DNA from: Oceanospirillum sanctuarii
GTDB taxonomy: Bacteria > Pseudomonadota > Gammaproteobacteria > Pseudomonadales > Halomonadaceae
NCBI RefSeq assembly: GCF_002150805.1
Contig: NZ_MTBA01000004.1
Span: 1-64,000, forward strand
Direction of reading: 5' to 3'
DNA: 64,000 nt
Of this stretch, positions 33,339 through 40,990 are shown piece by piece (positions within the stretch are counted from its first letter, which is position 1; each line of letters opens with the position of its first letter). Made by a program: the position numbers and the translations under genes. The notes under the pieces are model-generated. The model saw only the letters and a program-made list of their open reading frames with translations, did no database searches and had not been told where the DNA came from.

Positions 33339-35483
33339 TCAATCGAACAGCTCTTCCAGAACCTTGTTGGAGTCACTCAGACGTTGAGTCAGCAACATTA
33401 CTACGAAGCGATGCAGGCGAACGGCCATTAACTGATTATGGGCTTCCATCTCCTGCAGGGATTTTGCCGTTAATCGCATCAGCTGAGTGTCCACAACTGC
33501 AGTCGCAGAGGCAGTCCGGATACCGCCTGTGTAAACGCCCATCTCGCCAATAATGGTACCCGGCATCATGGTTTTCAGGCGCTGACGATTTTCTTCACCG
33601 ATCTCAAGCTCGATATCCACCTTGCCCTTAGTAATCAAATAGAGAGAATCGGCTTTGTCACCCTGCTTGATAAAGGTTTCACCCGCCTTAGCATCGACAG
33701 GCTCAAAGTAACGCACCAGATGAACAACCTCATAGGGCAGCAGATCAAGGCGCTCTTTCAGAACAGATTCCAGTGTATATTCACCGGATTCATTGGTCGG
33801 CAAACGACTGATCAGCTCGTTCTCACACCATTCAAGTGCCCGATCCCAGTTTACGAACAAACCGGCAGTATCCATCAGGCCGCGTGTGGTGAGCTTGGTC
33901 TCTTCGCCATCTTCCAGCATCTGCAGATCAGAGGCTTCCAGCAGCTGTTTCAGTTCATAAGGCACGGCCGTCAGAATCAGGATGATCTTCTTCTGCACAC
34001 AGGCCTGGTGAAGGCGCAACAATGCGTTTGCCGTCGATGAATCTGTGCCACTAACGCGGGAGAAATCCAGAATCATAAAGACACAAGGTGGCTCCAGCAT
34101 CGTCTTTAGTTCTTCCAGCAAGGTATAAGCTGTACCAAAGAAGAGAAAGCCTTTCAGGCGAACAACGCGAACCCGGTCACCGTATTTCTCCAGCGCCTTC
34201 TTATGACGCAGTGGACGCTCAACACGACTGCGCAGAGTGGTTGCATCAGTATTGTGGTGAATAACCCGCAGACGACTGTACTGACGCACAAACATCAGAA
34301 TCGTAATTAGAGTACCCAGCAACACCGCAGGCAGAAAACCGCTCAGGATAATCACCGCAAAAATCAATGCGATAATCTGGTAATCCATCGCACCGAAACG
34401 ACTGCGGGACTGATAGAGCCACTGATCCATAAAGACCAAGCCCTGATAAACCAGCACAACCGCAACAGCAGGCAACGGCAAAAATGCCCAAACAGAACTA
34501 CCCGCCAGACAGAACAGCAGAAGAACAATCGCCGCAATAATGACCGGAGCCTTACCCTGGCCGCCCATCTGCTGATTCAGAGTTGTTTGGCTCAATGAAA
34601 GAGAAGCAACCGAACCACCAATCAGCCCCGTTACAAGGTTGGCACCGGAAGCAACTTTCAGCTCCCTATCCAGATCAACACTTTCACCTACAGCCAATTC
34701 AAGGGAAGTTGCCTGCAGCAGCATTGAAAACACACTGATCAGTGCCAGCGTGAGAATCCCCCCCCATGGCAAGCCCGCAGCATCAGAAACCGTGATACGG
34801 TCATACTGAGGCAACCAGTTCATTGACCAGAAAGAGAGCGTGCGGCCATCAAAGAACCAGCTACCGGACCATTCAGGGAAACCTGCACCCAATAGGTTAA
34901 AAAGGAAAACCAGAATCAGAAAACCGGTTGGCAGCACCATGGAACCGCCCAATTTCTTCTGGGCAAAAAACAGCAAGCTACCAAAAACCAGCACCAGCCA
35001 GACCGAAGGATTCAGAATCAGATCCAGACTCAGCAGTTCCGGCTGCACCAGACGGATACCTCCGCTGAAGAACAACCAGCCAACACCCGCCAGAAAGCCT
35101 GCCAGAACCGGCAGCGGCAGATATCGGATCACCCGCCCCAGTCTTGCCTGCCCCAGAAGGATCATCACTAAGGCAGCGAGCAAGGTGCCGCAGATCATCA
35201 CCAGGCGAATATCCTGCTGTTCAATGGTCTGCTCAGCGACCAGAGCGGCGGTCATCGCTACAGCACTCGGCAAAGGAATCGCAGCCATACCCACACGGGA
35301 GCTGAACAAGCCAATGGCCAGTGTTGCAATTACTGCGGTCATCAACAGGGTGGTGATACCTGCCTGAAACTGGCTATAGCTACTGCCGCCGAAAAGTAAG
35401 GATGCAAACGATAATGAAAGTACCGTTCCGATCAGGCCTAACATCACACCGGATGAAAGGTTACGCATTGCAGATGTGAACAT
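33339..35483 (-). CDS. SulP/SLC26 anion transporter with STAS and cyclic-nucleotide-binding domains
   Basis: The 714-residue protein has a SulP transport domain (residues about 10-400, many helices, GLIGGSVASLSLSQTTLNQQMGGQGK near 292-317), a STAS domain (about 435-545, with ILDFSRVSGTDSSTANALL) and a C-terminal cNMP-binding domain (about 590-705, with KGKVDIELEIGEE, the GEMGVYTGGIRTASA phosphate-cassette region). SulP proteins move sulfate, bicarbonate or dicarboxylates. The third domain suggests control by cAMP or cGMP, and a nucleotidyl cyclase is encoded just upstream on the other strand. Confidence 0.9.
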   Translation of the reverse strand: MFTSAMRNLSSGVMLGLIGTVLSLSFASLLFGGSSYSQFQAGITTLLMTAVIATLAIGLFSSRVGMAAIPLPSAVAMTAALVAEQTIEQQDIRLVMICGTLLAALVMILLGQARLGRVIRYLPLPVLAGFLAGVGWLFFSGGIRLVQPELLSLDLILNPSVWLVLVFGSLLFFAQKKLGGSMVLPTGFLILVFLFNLLGAGFPEWSGSWFFDGRTLSFWSMNWLPQYDRITVSDAAGLPWGGILTLALISVFSMLLQATSLELAVGESVDLDRELKVASGANLVTGLIGGSVASLSLSQTTLNQQMGGQGKAPVIIAAIVLLLFCLAGSSVWAFLPLPAVAVVLVYQGLVFMDQWLYQSRSRFGAMDYQIIALIFAVIILSGFLPAVLLGTLITILMFVRQYSRLRVIHHNTDATTLRSRVERPLRHKKALEKYGDRVRVVRLKGFLFFGTAYTLLEELKTMLEPPCVFMILDFSRVSGTDSSTANALLRLHQACVQKKIILILTAVPYELKQLLEASDLQMLEDGEETKLTTRGLMDTAGLFVNWDRALEWCENELISRLPTNESGEYTLESVLKERLDLLPYEVVHLVRYFEPVDAKAGETFIKQGDKADSLYLITKGKVDIELEIGEENRQRLKTMMPGTIIGEMGVYTGGIRTASATAVVDTQLMRLTAKSLQEMEAHNQLMAVRLHRFVVMLLTQRLSDSNKVLEELFD

Positions 35484-35625
35484 GGATTCCCTAATTTATA
35501 TTCCAGATTACCGTGCCGGAGTTTTTCAATGTCTGTCACAGATTACAAGCAGATCGCTTGCATTCAAACCATTTAAAGGTATGTTGAAAAACTCACCAAA
35601 GGACATGAATCAATAAGAGATTTCA

Positions 35626-36969
35626 ATGAGCCAGCAACCGACCCAACCTGTTGAGCTTTCAGGCCAGGAAAGCAACTCCCTGCGGGATTATATATCGAGT
35701 CATCATACAACGGTATTAACCGTGATGTTTACCGATATCAAAGGCTACACCGAACTGACGGAAGAAAAAGGCGAAAGTTACGTCGAAGAGATACGTCGGG
35801 CTCATGACATCCTGTTGCAGGGAATCATCGAAGAAGACAATTCCGGCCTAATCCTGAAACATATTGGCGATTCTGTGATGGCGGTTTTCGCAGAACCCAG
35901 CCGCGCGGTTGATCGCGCCATTCTGATTCAGCAGAAACTGGTGGCCTTTAATCAGGAAAATCCCCAGTGGGACGATATTGAAGTACGTATCGGCCTGCAC
36001 ATGGGCCAGGTAACCGTTGAGGGTGAAGTCACCTTTGATATTTTTGGTCGCCACGTTAACCGTGCAGCGCGAATAGAAGGCCTCGCCGATGGCGGTCAGG
36101 TCTATATGAGCTACACCGTTTTCGATAGTGCCCGCAGCTGGCTGAGTCACCATACCGACTTTGGATGGCAGTCACATGGCTATTTCAAACTTAAAGGTAT
36201 CAGTGAACCTGTTGAACTGTTTGAAGCCTGGGATAAAAACCTGCGCAAACCCGCCCCGCCAAAAAATGCTAAAGCGATTAAAAACAAGCCACGCTCCCTG
36301 TTTATAGCAGCCGCCGTACTTTTAGGGGTTGCCATCACGGTGGCTGTAAATGCCTTTAAGGCCACTGAAGTTCGTTTAAAAGCACCCTACCCGGACCACC
36401 TCTACACGTCTGAATGGCAGAAAGTTCCTCTGGAAGGAAAAGCCAGCGATCCGGAACGACGGGTGGCTTTGGATTTTGAGGCAGGCGAATATCCATTCTT
36501 CTATCTGATTTCTGAGAGCGGAGTTCGCTACAGCACCGTTAGGCTGGAACGGGGAGACAACCTGCTGACTCCGGACTATAAAAATTACAGTCTGCCAGCC
36601 TTCTATATTCGTCAGGCTGCTGAGCAGAGAGCTCAGGAAAACAGTAAAGAAGCCAGCTGGTCATACCAAGCCGTTAATAGCAAAGGCCTGCTTGAGACAT
36701 ATAGTATTCAGGCAAAACTGGCAGTGGTCAGCCAGCAATCAGAGGCAGAGGACAAAGCGATCCACCAGGTCAGCTGGCAATTAAAACCTGAAGCTCCAAT
36801 GGCACTGGACACGATATCCGGCAGCGTAGATCTCAGTCGGTTACTGACAGAGTCAGGCTCTGATCACCATGAAGAGGTCATTGCCCGATTTGGCAAACAG
36901 AAGGTGGTGCTCAAAGCATCACTGATTCGTAAATTCATTCAGCTGCGTTTGAATGTTGAATACGACTAG
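35626..36969 (+). CDS. class III nucleotidyl cyclase, membrane-anchored
   Basis: The 447-residue protein has an N-terminal class III cyclase domain (about 25-210): MFTDIKGYTEL with metal-binding D37, LKHIGDSVMAVF with K78 and second metal D82, and DIFGRHVNRAARIEG with the Asn/Arg pair. The K and D substrate positions favour cAMP. One transmembrane helix follows (about 224-245), then a roughly 200-residue C-terminal domain of unknown fold that should be periplasmic. This reverses the usual sensor-first order. The gene is divergent from the SulP-CNB transporter. Confidence 0.9.
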   Translation: MSQQPTQPVELSGQESNSLRDYISSHHTTVLTVMFTDIKGYTELTEEKGESYVEEIRRAHDILLQGIIEEDNSGLILKHIGDSVMAVFAEPSRAVDRAILIQQKLVAFNQENPQWDDIEVRIGLHMGQVTVEGEVTFDIFGRHVNRAARIEGLADGGQVYMSYTVFDSARSWLSHHTDFGWQSHGYFKLKGISEPVELFEAWDKNLRKPAPPKNAKAIKNKPRSLFIAAAVLLGVAITVAVNAFKATEVRLKAPYPDHLYTSEWQKVPLEGKASDPERRVALDFEAGEYPFFYLISESGVRYSTVRLERGDNLLTPDYKNYSLPAFYIRQAAEQRAQENSKEASWSYQAVNSKGLLETYSIQAKLAVVSQQSEAEDKAIHQVSWQLKPEAPMALDTISGSVDLSRLLTESGSDHHEEVIARFGKQKVVLKASLIRKFIQLRLNVEYD

Positions 36970-37000
36970 TCTCAGGCTTCTATAGGGCCTCCCTATAAAC

Positions 37001-37050
37001 AGAAAACCCCGCGCTCTAAGTTACTTTTATAAAAGAGCGCGGGGTTTTCT
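37001..37050. terminator. bidirectional terminator between cyclase and marR
   Basis: A 15-bp perfect stem (37003-37017 with 37034-37048) has a 16-nt loop and T/A tracts on both sides. It separates convergent genes. Confidence 0.9.
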
Positions 37051-37082
37051 GTTTTCAGCCTGTTAAACAGGCAGGCTCCGAA

Positions 37083-37598
37083 TCAGTCCAGAGTAATCAC
37101 CTTCATCTGACTGTCCAGTTTACTCATCAGCCGATGCAGCAGATCACGCTCCTCATCGGACAGAGTCGTAACCATACTCTCTTCCCACTCCAACGCTTTC
37201 GGAATGATGGCGTTATAAACACGGATGCCAGACTGAGTCAGGCTCAGATGGCTAACCCTGTGATCCTGTTCATCACGCTCACGATGCAGATAGCCTTCTT
37301 TATCCAGCTTGTGAACCGCTCGGGAGACTTTTGCCTTATCCATCTTAGTGCGCTGACTGATATCCGTAGAAATCATGGTTTTCTGCTGACCTAGCAAGGC
37401 TAGAATACGCCATTCGGACAAACTCACACCAAACTCTGAGGAAAAGATAGTGGTCAGATTGCTACTGATCTGATCTGCCATCTGATTAAAGCGATAAGGC
37501 AGGTACTGCTCCAGCTGCAGAGAAGTGCTGATAACCTGAGTATCAGCCTCAGGTGGAAATCCTTCAGATGTTTCAGCCAATGGCTTGTGAGCTTGCAT
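37083..37598 (-). CDS. MarR-family transcriptional regulator
   Basis: The 171-residue protein has a winged helix of MarR type: LSEWRILALLGQQKTMISTDISQRTKMDKAKVSRAV spans the recognition helix, followed by the wing DEQDHRVSHLSLTQSG with the conserved DxR. An N-terminal extension of about 30 residues precedes it. The neighbours do not show what it regulates; the divergent small protein at 37887 is the nearest candidate. Confidence 0.9.
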   Translation of the reverse strand: MQAHKPLAETSEGFPPEADTQVISTSLQLEQYLPYRFNQMADQISSNLTTIFSSEFGVSLSEWRILALLGQQKTMISTDISQRTKMDKAKVSRAVHKLDKEGYLHRERDEQDHRVSHLSLTQSGIRVYNAIIPKALEWEESMVTTLSDEERDLLHRLMSKLDSQMKVITLD

Positions 37599-37886
37599 TG
37601 AGTATCTCGTTTATTATTTTCAGTTAGCGTCAGAGAGAAATTATGCCGCGGCAACCAATTTAGACTTTAGTCGCATAAAAAGAGGCTTCATTATAATCCC
37701 TTACGCAGTAGGTTCAAAGCAAACTAAGGCATCAGACCTCTACAACCTTGGTTTATTTCGGCGATCTCATGCAAATCTACCCGATTACAACCAATCCGGA
37801 GCGATATTTTTATTCAGGCTTTAATAGCAGTCTAAATCTGCTATTCTGCGCCGGAGTTACCCCTACTTTTCCAACAGGAGTCAGCC

Positions 37887-38195
37887 GTGTCTGAGAATCA
37901 ACTTCCACGAATCAAAGCGATCACCGCCGACGGCGAAACTATTGAGCTGAATAATATCAGCGAACTGCAGCTGGAATGGGATCAGGGATTGCCAGCTACG
38001 TTGTTACTCTCTCCGGATCATCTCGAAGGACCATCCATGACACTGGAAGTGGGCAGTGCAGAGGATGAAGACGACAGCCTGACGGAATACGGCGTAATCA
38101 CCCTGCGCCCCGGTGCCAGCAACATTGTCGATATCAGCATCGAAACTGAATCCGTTGAGAACACAGGCTGCGGTGATGATTGCGGCTGCCACTAA
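37887..38195 (+). CDS. small acidic protein with Cys-rich tail, function unknown
   Basis: The 102-residue protein starts at a GTG with AGGAG 7 nt upstream. It is acidic, predicted mostly beta, and ends in CGDDCGCH, a likely metal-binding tail with three cysteines and a histidine. I do not recognise the family. A strong terminator follows, so it forms a single-gene unit. The tail suggests metal or redox binding; this is inference. Confidence 0.7.
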   Translation: MSENQLPRIKAITADGETIELNNISELQLEWDQGLPATLLLSPDHLEGPSMTLEVGSAEDEDDSLTEYGVITLRPGASNIVDISIETESVENTGCGDDCGCH

Positions 38196-38222
38196 GGCCT
38201 CCTCCAGACTGCCATAAATTAA

Positions 38223-38259
38223 TAAAAAGCGCCTGACTGATAGCACTAGGCGCTTTTTT
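38223..38259 (+). terminator. terminator after the Cys-tailed protein gene
   Basis: An 11-bp stem AAAAAGCGCCT/AGGCGCTTTTT (38224-38234 with 38248-38258) is followed by a T-run. Confidence 0.88.
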
Positions 38260-38530
38260 ATGCCCCTAGCTACACCCAGTTATCCTCTAAACGCCAATTT
38301 CGAAAACCATTATCTTCTGAGTCTCGCCACTGGACATCTCGCTTCAGCCATTCCAATAAAATTCCTTTCAAAATAACAGGTTATCTTGATCAATCGCAGT
38401 TTTTCCAACAAAACTGACACAGGGCGACAACCAAATCCCACTACCCTGTTATGACAGCCTGTGCCATGCTGAAAACATGCAGCAATACAGCCAAGCGATC
38501 GGCTAACTGTTTGAATACAAGGAGTAAATT
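38260..38530. other. leader region of glpD
   Basis: With the terminator at its left this is part of a 335-base gap. I see no gene. The right end holds the glpD ribosome site AAGGAG, 8 nt before the ATG. A promoter for glpD must lie here, but no pair of hexamers stands out. Confidence 0.5.
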
Positions 38531-40132
38531 ATGCTACCCGAGCACTGGTCAGCCAAAGGCCGCCAAGAGGCACTGGATCATCTTACCGATGAAGAGTGGG
38601 ATATTGTGATTATCGGTGGCGGCATTTCCGGCGCTGGCCTGCTGTTTGAAGCCAGTCGCAGAGGTTATCGTACCCTGTTACTGGAAAAGAACGACTTCGC
38701 TTCAGGCTCCTCCAGCCAGTCAAGCAAACTGGTTCACGGAGGCATCCGCTACCTGGCTACCGGCCAGTTAAGTCTTACCCGACAGGCTGTTCAGGCACGT
38801 GAGCATCTGTGCAGACAACTGCCTGGTCTGGTTGAGCATCTCCCCCTGATGATGCCCCACTATCGTAATCACTTGCCGGGACGCTTTAAGTTTCGGGCAC
38901 TTATGTGGCTATACGATTTTCTGGCAGGTAAGAAATACCATAAAGGGCTCAGCATCGCCGATATGCAGAAGGCCGCTCCCAGCCTGCGTAGTCAGCAATG
39001 TTATGCTGCAACCCAGTTTGAAGATGCCGTAACTGATGACGCCAGACTCACCCTAAGAGTGCTGCTGGAAGCCGCTCAATTTGGCGGTAAAGCCTTCAAC
39101 TACTGCAGTGTTGACCATATTCAGCTGCTGGAATCCGGTCATCAGGACGGTGGCTTTCAGGTCGATATCACTCCGAAAGATCACGGCAGTATTCGACTCT
39201 CTGCCCGACAAGTTATTCATGCTACCGGCGCCTGGACATCCTCGCCCCGCGCCCACCCTTCAGATCCCCATGATGATCCCGTTAAAGTCCGACCTTTGCG
39301 GGGCAGTCACCTGCTGTTCTCCCAAAAGCGTCTGCCTCTGGAAAAAGGGGTTTGTCTGATTCATCCGGATGACAGCCGTCTGATGTTCGCACTGCCATGG
39401 CTGGGCCACACCCTGGTAGGCACAACGGATCTGGATCATAAGACGCCGATGGACGATCCAATACAGATGCAGCAGCAGGAACAGGACTATCTGTTTAAAG
39501 CACTGCAGCACTATTTTCCAGCCAGCAAGCTTAGCCCCAAAGACTGCCTCAGTGTCTGGTCAGGTGTGCGCCCGGTTCTATCGGAACCCGGCAGCGATCC
39601 GAATAAAACTTCCCCATCGGAGGAACGCAGGGAGCACAAAGTTTGGTGGCAGGATGGCCAGCTTTATCTCTGCGGTGGCAAATTAACCACGTTCCAAAAG
39701 ATGGCAGAAGACGCCATCAATCAGCTGAAATTCCGCCCTCAGGCACCTGTCGCCAAACCCTGGCCGGAACTGGGGGCTAACAGCCACAATCAGGGTGAGT
39801 TCCTGCTGATTCCGGAATCGCTGCACCAGATGTACGGTGCCGATGTGATTCCGTTGAACAAAATGGTGCCGGCAGAACAAAAGGTTGCTGCAACGCCTTA
39901 CTACAAAGCCGAACTGCATTGGGCTCTGGCGCATTTGGCCGTTCAGCATCTGGATGACTTACTACTGAGACGCACCCGAGTCGGCCTCTTTTATGCCGAC
40001 GGAGGTGCCAGCATGAAAGACGAGCTTTCAGAACTGTGCCAGAAATACCTGCACTGGGATGAATCAAGGTTTGAAGATGAGTGGCAGCGCTACCAAAACA
40101 TCTACCAGACGCTTTATCAGCAACACAGCTGA
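38531..40132 (+). CDS. glpD: aerobic glycerol-3-phosphate dehydrogenase
   Basis: The 533-residue flavoprotein shows the N-terminal dinucleotide fold DIVIIGGGISGAGLLFEA (residues 24-41), the FASGSSSQSSKLVHGGIRYL motif diagnostic of GlpD/GlpA (about 56-75), and the FTDLDHKTP-like and GGKLTTF segments. It oxidises sn-glycerol 3-phosphate to dihydroxyacetone phosphate and feeds electrons to quinone at the membrane. Other glp genes are not adjacent. Confidence 0.94.
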   Translation: MLPEHWSAKGRQEALDHLTDEEWDIVIIGGGISGAGLLFEASRRGYRTLLLEKNDFASGSSSQSSKLVHGGIRYLATGQLSLTRQAVQAREHLCRQLPGLVEHLPLMMPHYRNHLPGRFKFRALMWLYDFLAGKKYHKGLSIADMQKAAPSLRSQQCYAATQFEDAVTDDARLTLRVLLEAAQFGGKAFNYCSVDHIQLLESGHQDGGFQVDITPKDHGSIRLSARQVIHATGAWTSSPRAHPSDPHDDPVKVRPLRGSHLLFSQKRLPLEKGVCLIHPDDSRLMFALPWLGHTLVGTTDLDHKTPMDDPIQMQQQEQDYLFKALQHYFPASKLSPKDCLSVWSGVRPVLSEPGSDPNKTSPSEERREHKVWWQDGQLYLCGGKLTTFQKMAEDAINQLKFRPQAPVAKPWPELGANSHNQGEFLLIPESLHQMYGADVIPLNKMVPAEQKVAATPYYKAELHWALAHLAVQHLDDLLLRRTRVGLFYADGGASMKDELSELCQKYLHWDESRFEDEWQRYQNIYQTLYQQHS

Positions 40133-40179
40133 TCAATTTAAAGAATGCAAAAAAGATAAGGGTGCAAAAGAAATAGGCG

Positions 40180-40206
40180 CAAAAAAAGGGAGCCATTAAG
40201 GCTCCC
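40180..40206 (-). terminator. minus-oriented terminator with no assigned gene
   Basis: The stem GGGAGCC/GGCTCCC (40188-40194 with 40200-40206, 5-nt loop) is followed on the minus strand by seven T residues. On the plus strand it is followed by A residues, so it does not fit as a glpD terminator. It suggests a minus-strand transcript that ends here. Confidence 0.6.
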
Positions 40207-40410
40207 AAAAGGTTGATGAGTGTGACGATAGTCATCAGATCAACTTGCTTAGCGCAAGATTGGCACAAGTTAAGAGTGGCTAGCCCGACAAAAGTTCGAA
40301 TCAAATAAAAAAACTTTTCTATGTCCCTGAGATTATGATTTTTCCGCGCACATGCAGCGCACCAAAATAGAGCAACAAATAATACTGCTATTTCCCGTAA
40401 AAAATGCAGT

Positions 40411-40660
40411 TTATCCCCAGAAAACCGCTTGACATCTATTTTTGATGACAGTTTTGCACTTTTTTGATGACATTAGAAAAAAATACCCTGAAGTGGGGTT
40501 GCTTTAGATCAACTACTCAGGTATTGATAACACACAGAAACAGCGCAATCCCTTGTTTTACAAGGCTTTCAGCGATTTAAAACAGGTTATTCAATAGCTG
40601 TCACTCAGCTTCCACAGAAATCCACTTACCCACAAAAGCTGTGAATAACTCTTTGGATAA
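40411..40660. promoter_or_regulatory. cluster of DnaA-box-like nonamers
   Basis: TTATCCCCA (40411-40419, one mismatch to TTATCCACA), TTACCCACA (40626-40634, one mismatch), TGTGAATAA (40640-40648, reverse complement TTATTCACA, fits TTATNCACA exactly) and TTTGGATAA (40652-40660, reverse complement with one mismatch). Three lie within 35 bp. No dnaA, dnaN or mnmG gene is nearby. Confidence 0.35.
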
Positions 40661-40990
40661 GTTGAGGAAATTCAGCTGAAGCAGACAAAAAAAGGCATAC
40701 AGCCTCAAATTGTCTATTTTTTGACCAGCAGCTTTTCCGCTCTGCTTAACTTATTGAAATCCTGCATAAACCTCATACCAAAGTCGAATAAAGTTACAAA
40801 ACACTCCCCAGCCACTTTACTGACTATTTCGACAGACTGAGATAAAATCATCGGCCATTTTTTTTGATGCCTTGCGCGCCCCGAATCCATACCGGGTATT
40901 GAGTGACTGATATCAGAAGCGATCAACAGATCGCCGTCCGGTCACCCTCGCAGGCAAAACACAGTTTCCTCTGGAAGGCACCCGATCCCG

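Larger units (their letters stand above)
40133..40990. other. 858-base non-coding interval between glpD and ydiJ
   Basis: The interval is AT-rich compared with both neighbours and has no supported gene. It holds a minus-oriented terminator (40180-40206), a TTTTTGATGACA element repeated twice (about 40440-40470) and four DnaA-box-like nonamers between 40411 and 40660. A 45-codon minus-strand open frame (40714-40851) was considered but lacks a ribosome site. The right end is the ydiJ leader. Confidence 0.6.

Noticed and set aside
39777-40304. 175-codon minus-strand frame starting in the glpD-ydiJ gap
   Set aside because: Most of it is antisense to glpD and the N-terminal part is low-complexity hydrophobic; no support for a protein.
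40714-40851. 45-codon minus-strand frame (ATG at 40851) or 70 codons from a TTG at 40926
   Set aside because: The sequence could be amphipathic and a minus-strand terminator exists further on, but there is no ribosome site and no known family, so it is not called as a gene.
40133-40990. chromosomal origin (oriC)
   Set aside because: DnaA-like boxes are present, but none of the usual neighbours (dnaA, dnaN, rpmH, mnmG, parAB) is in the window.
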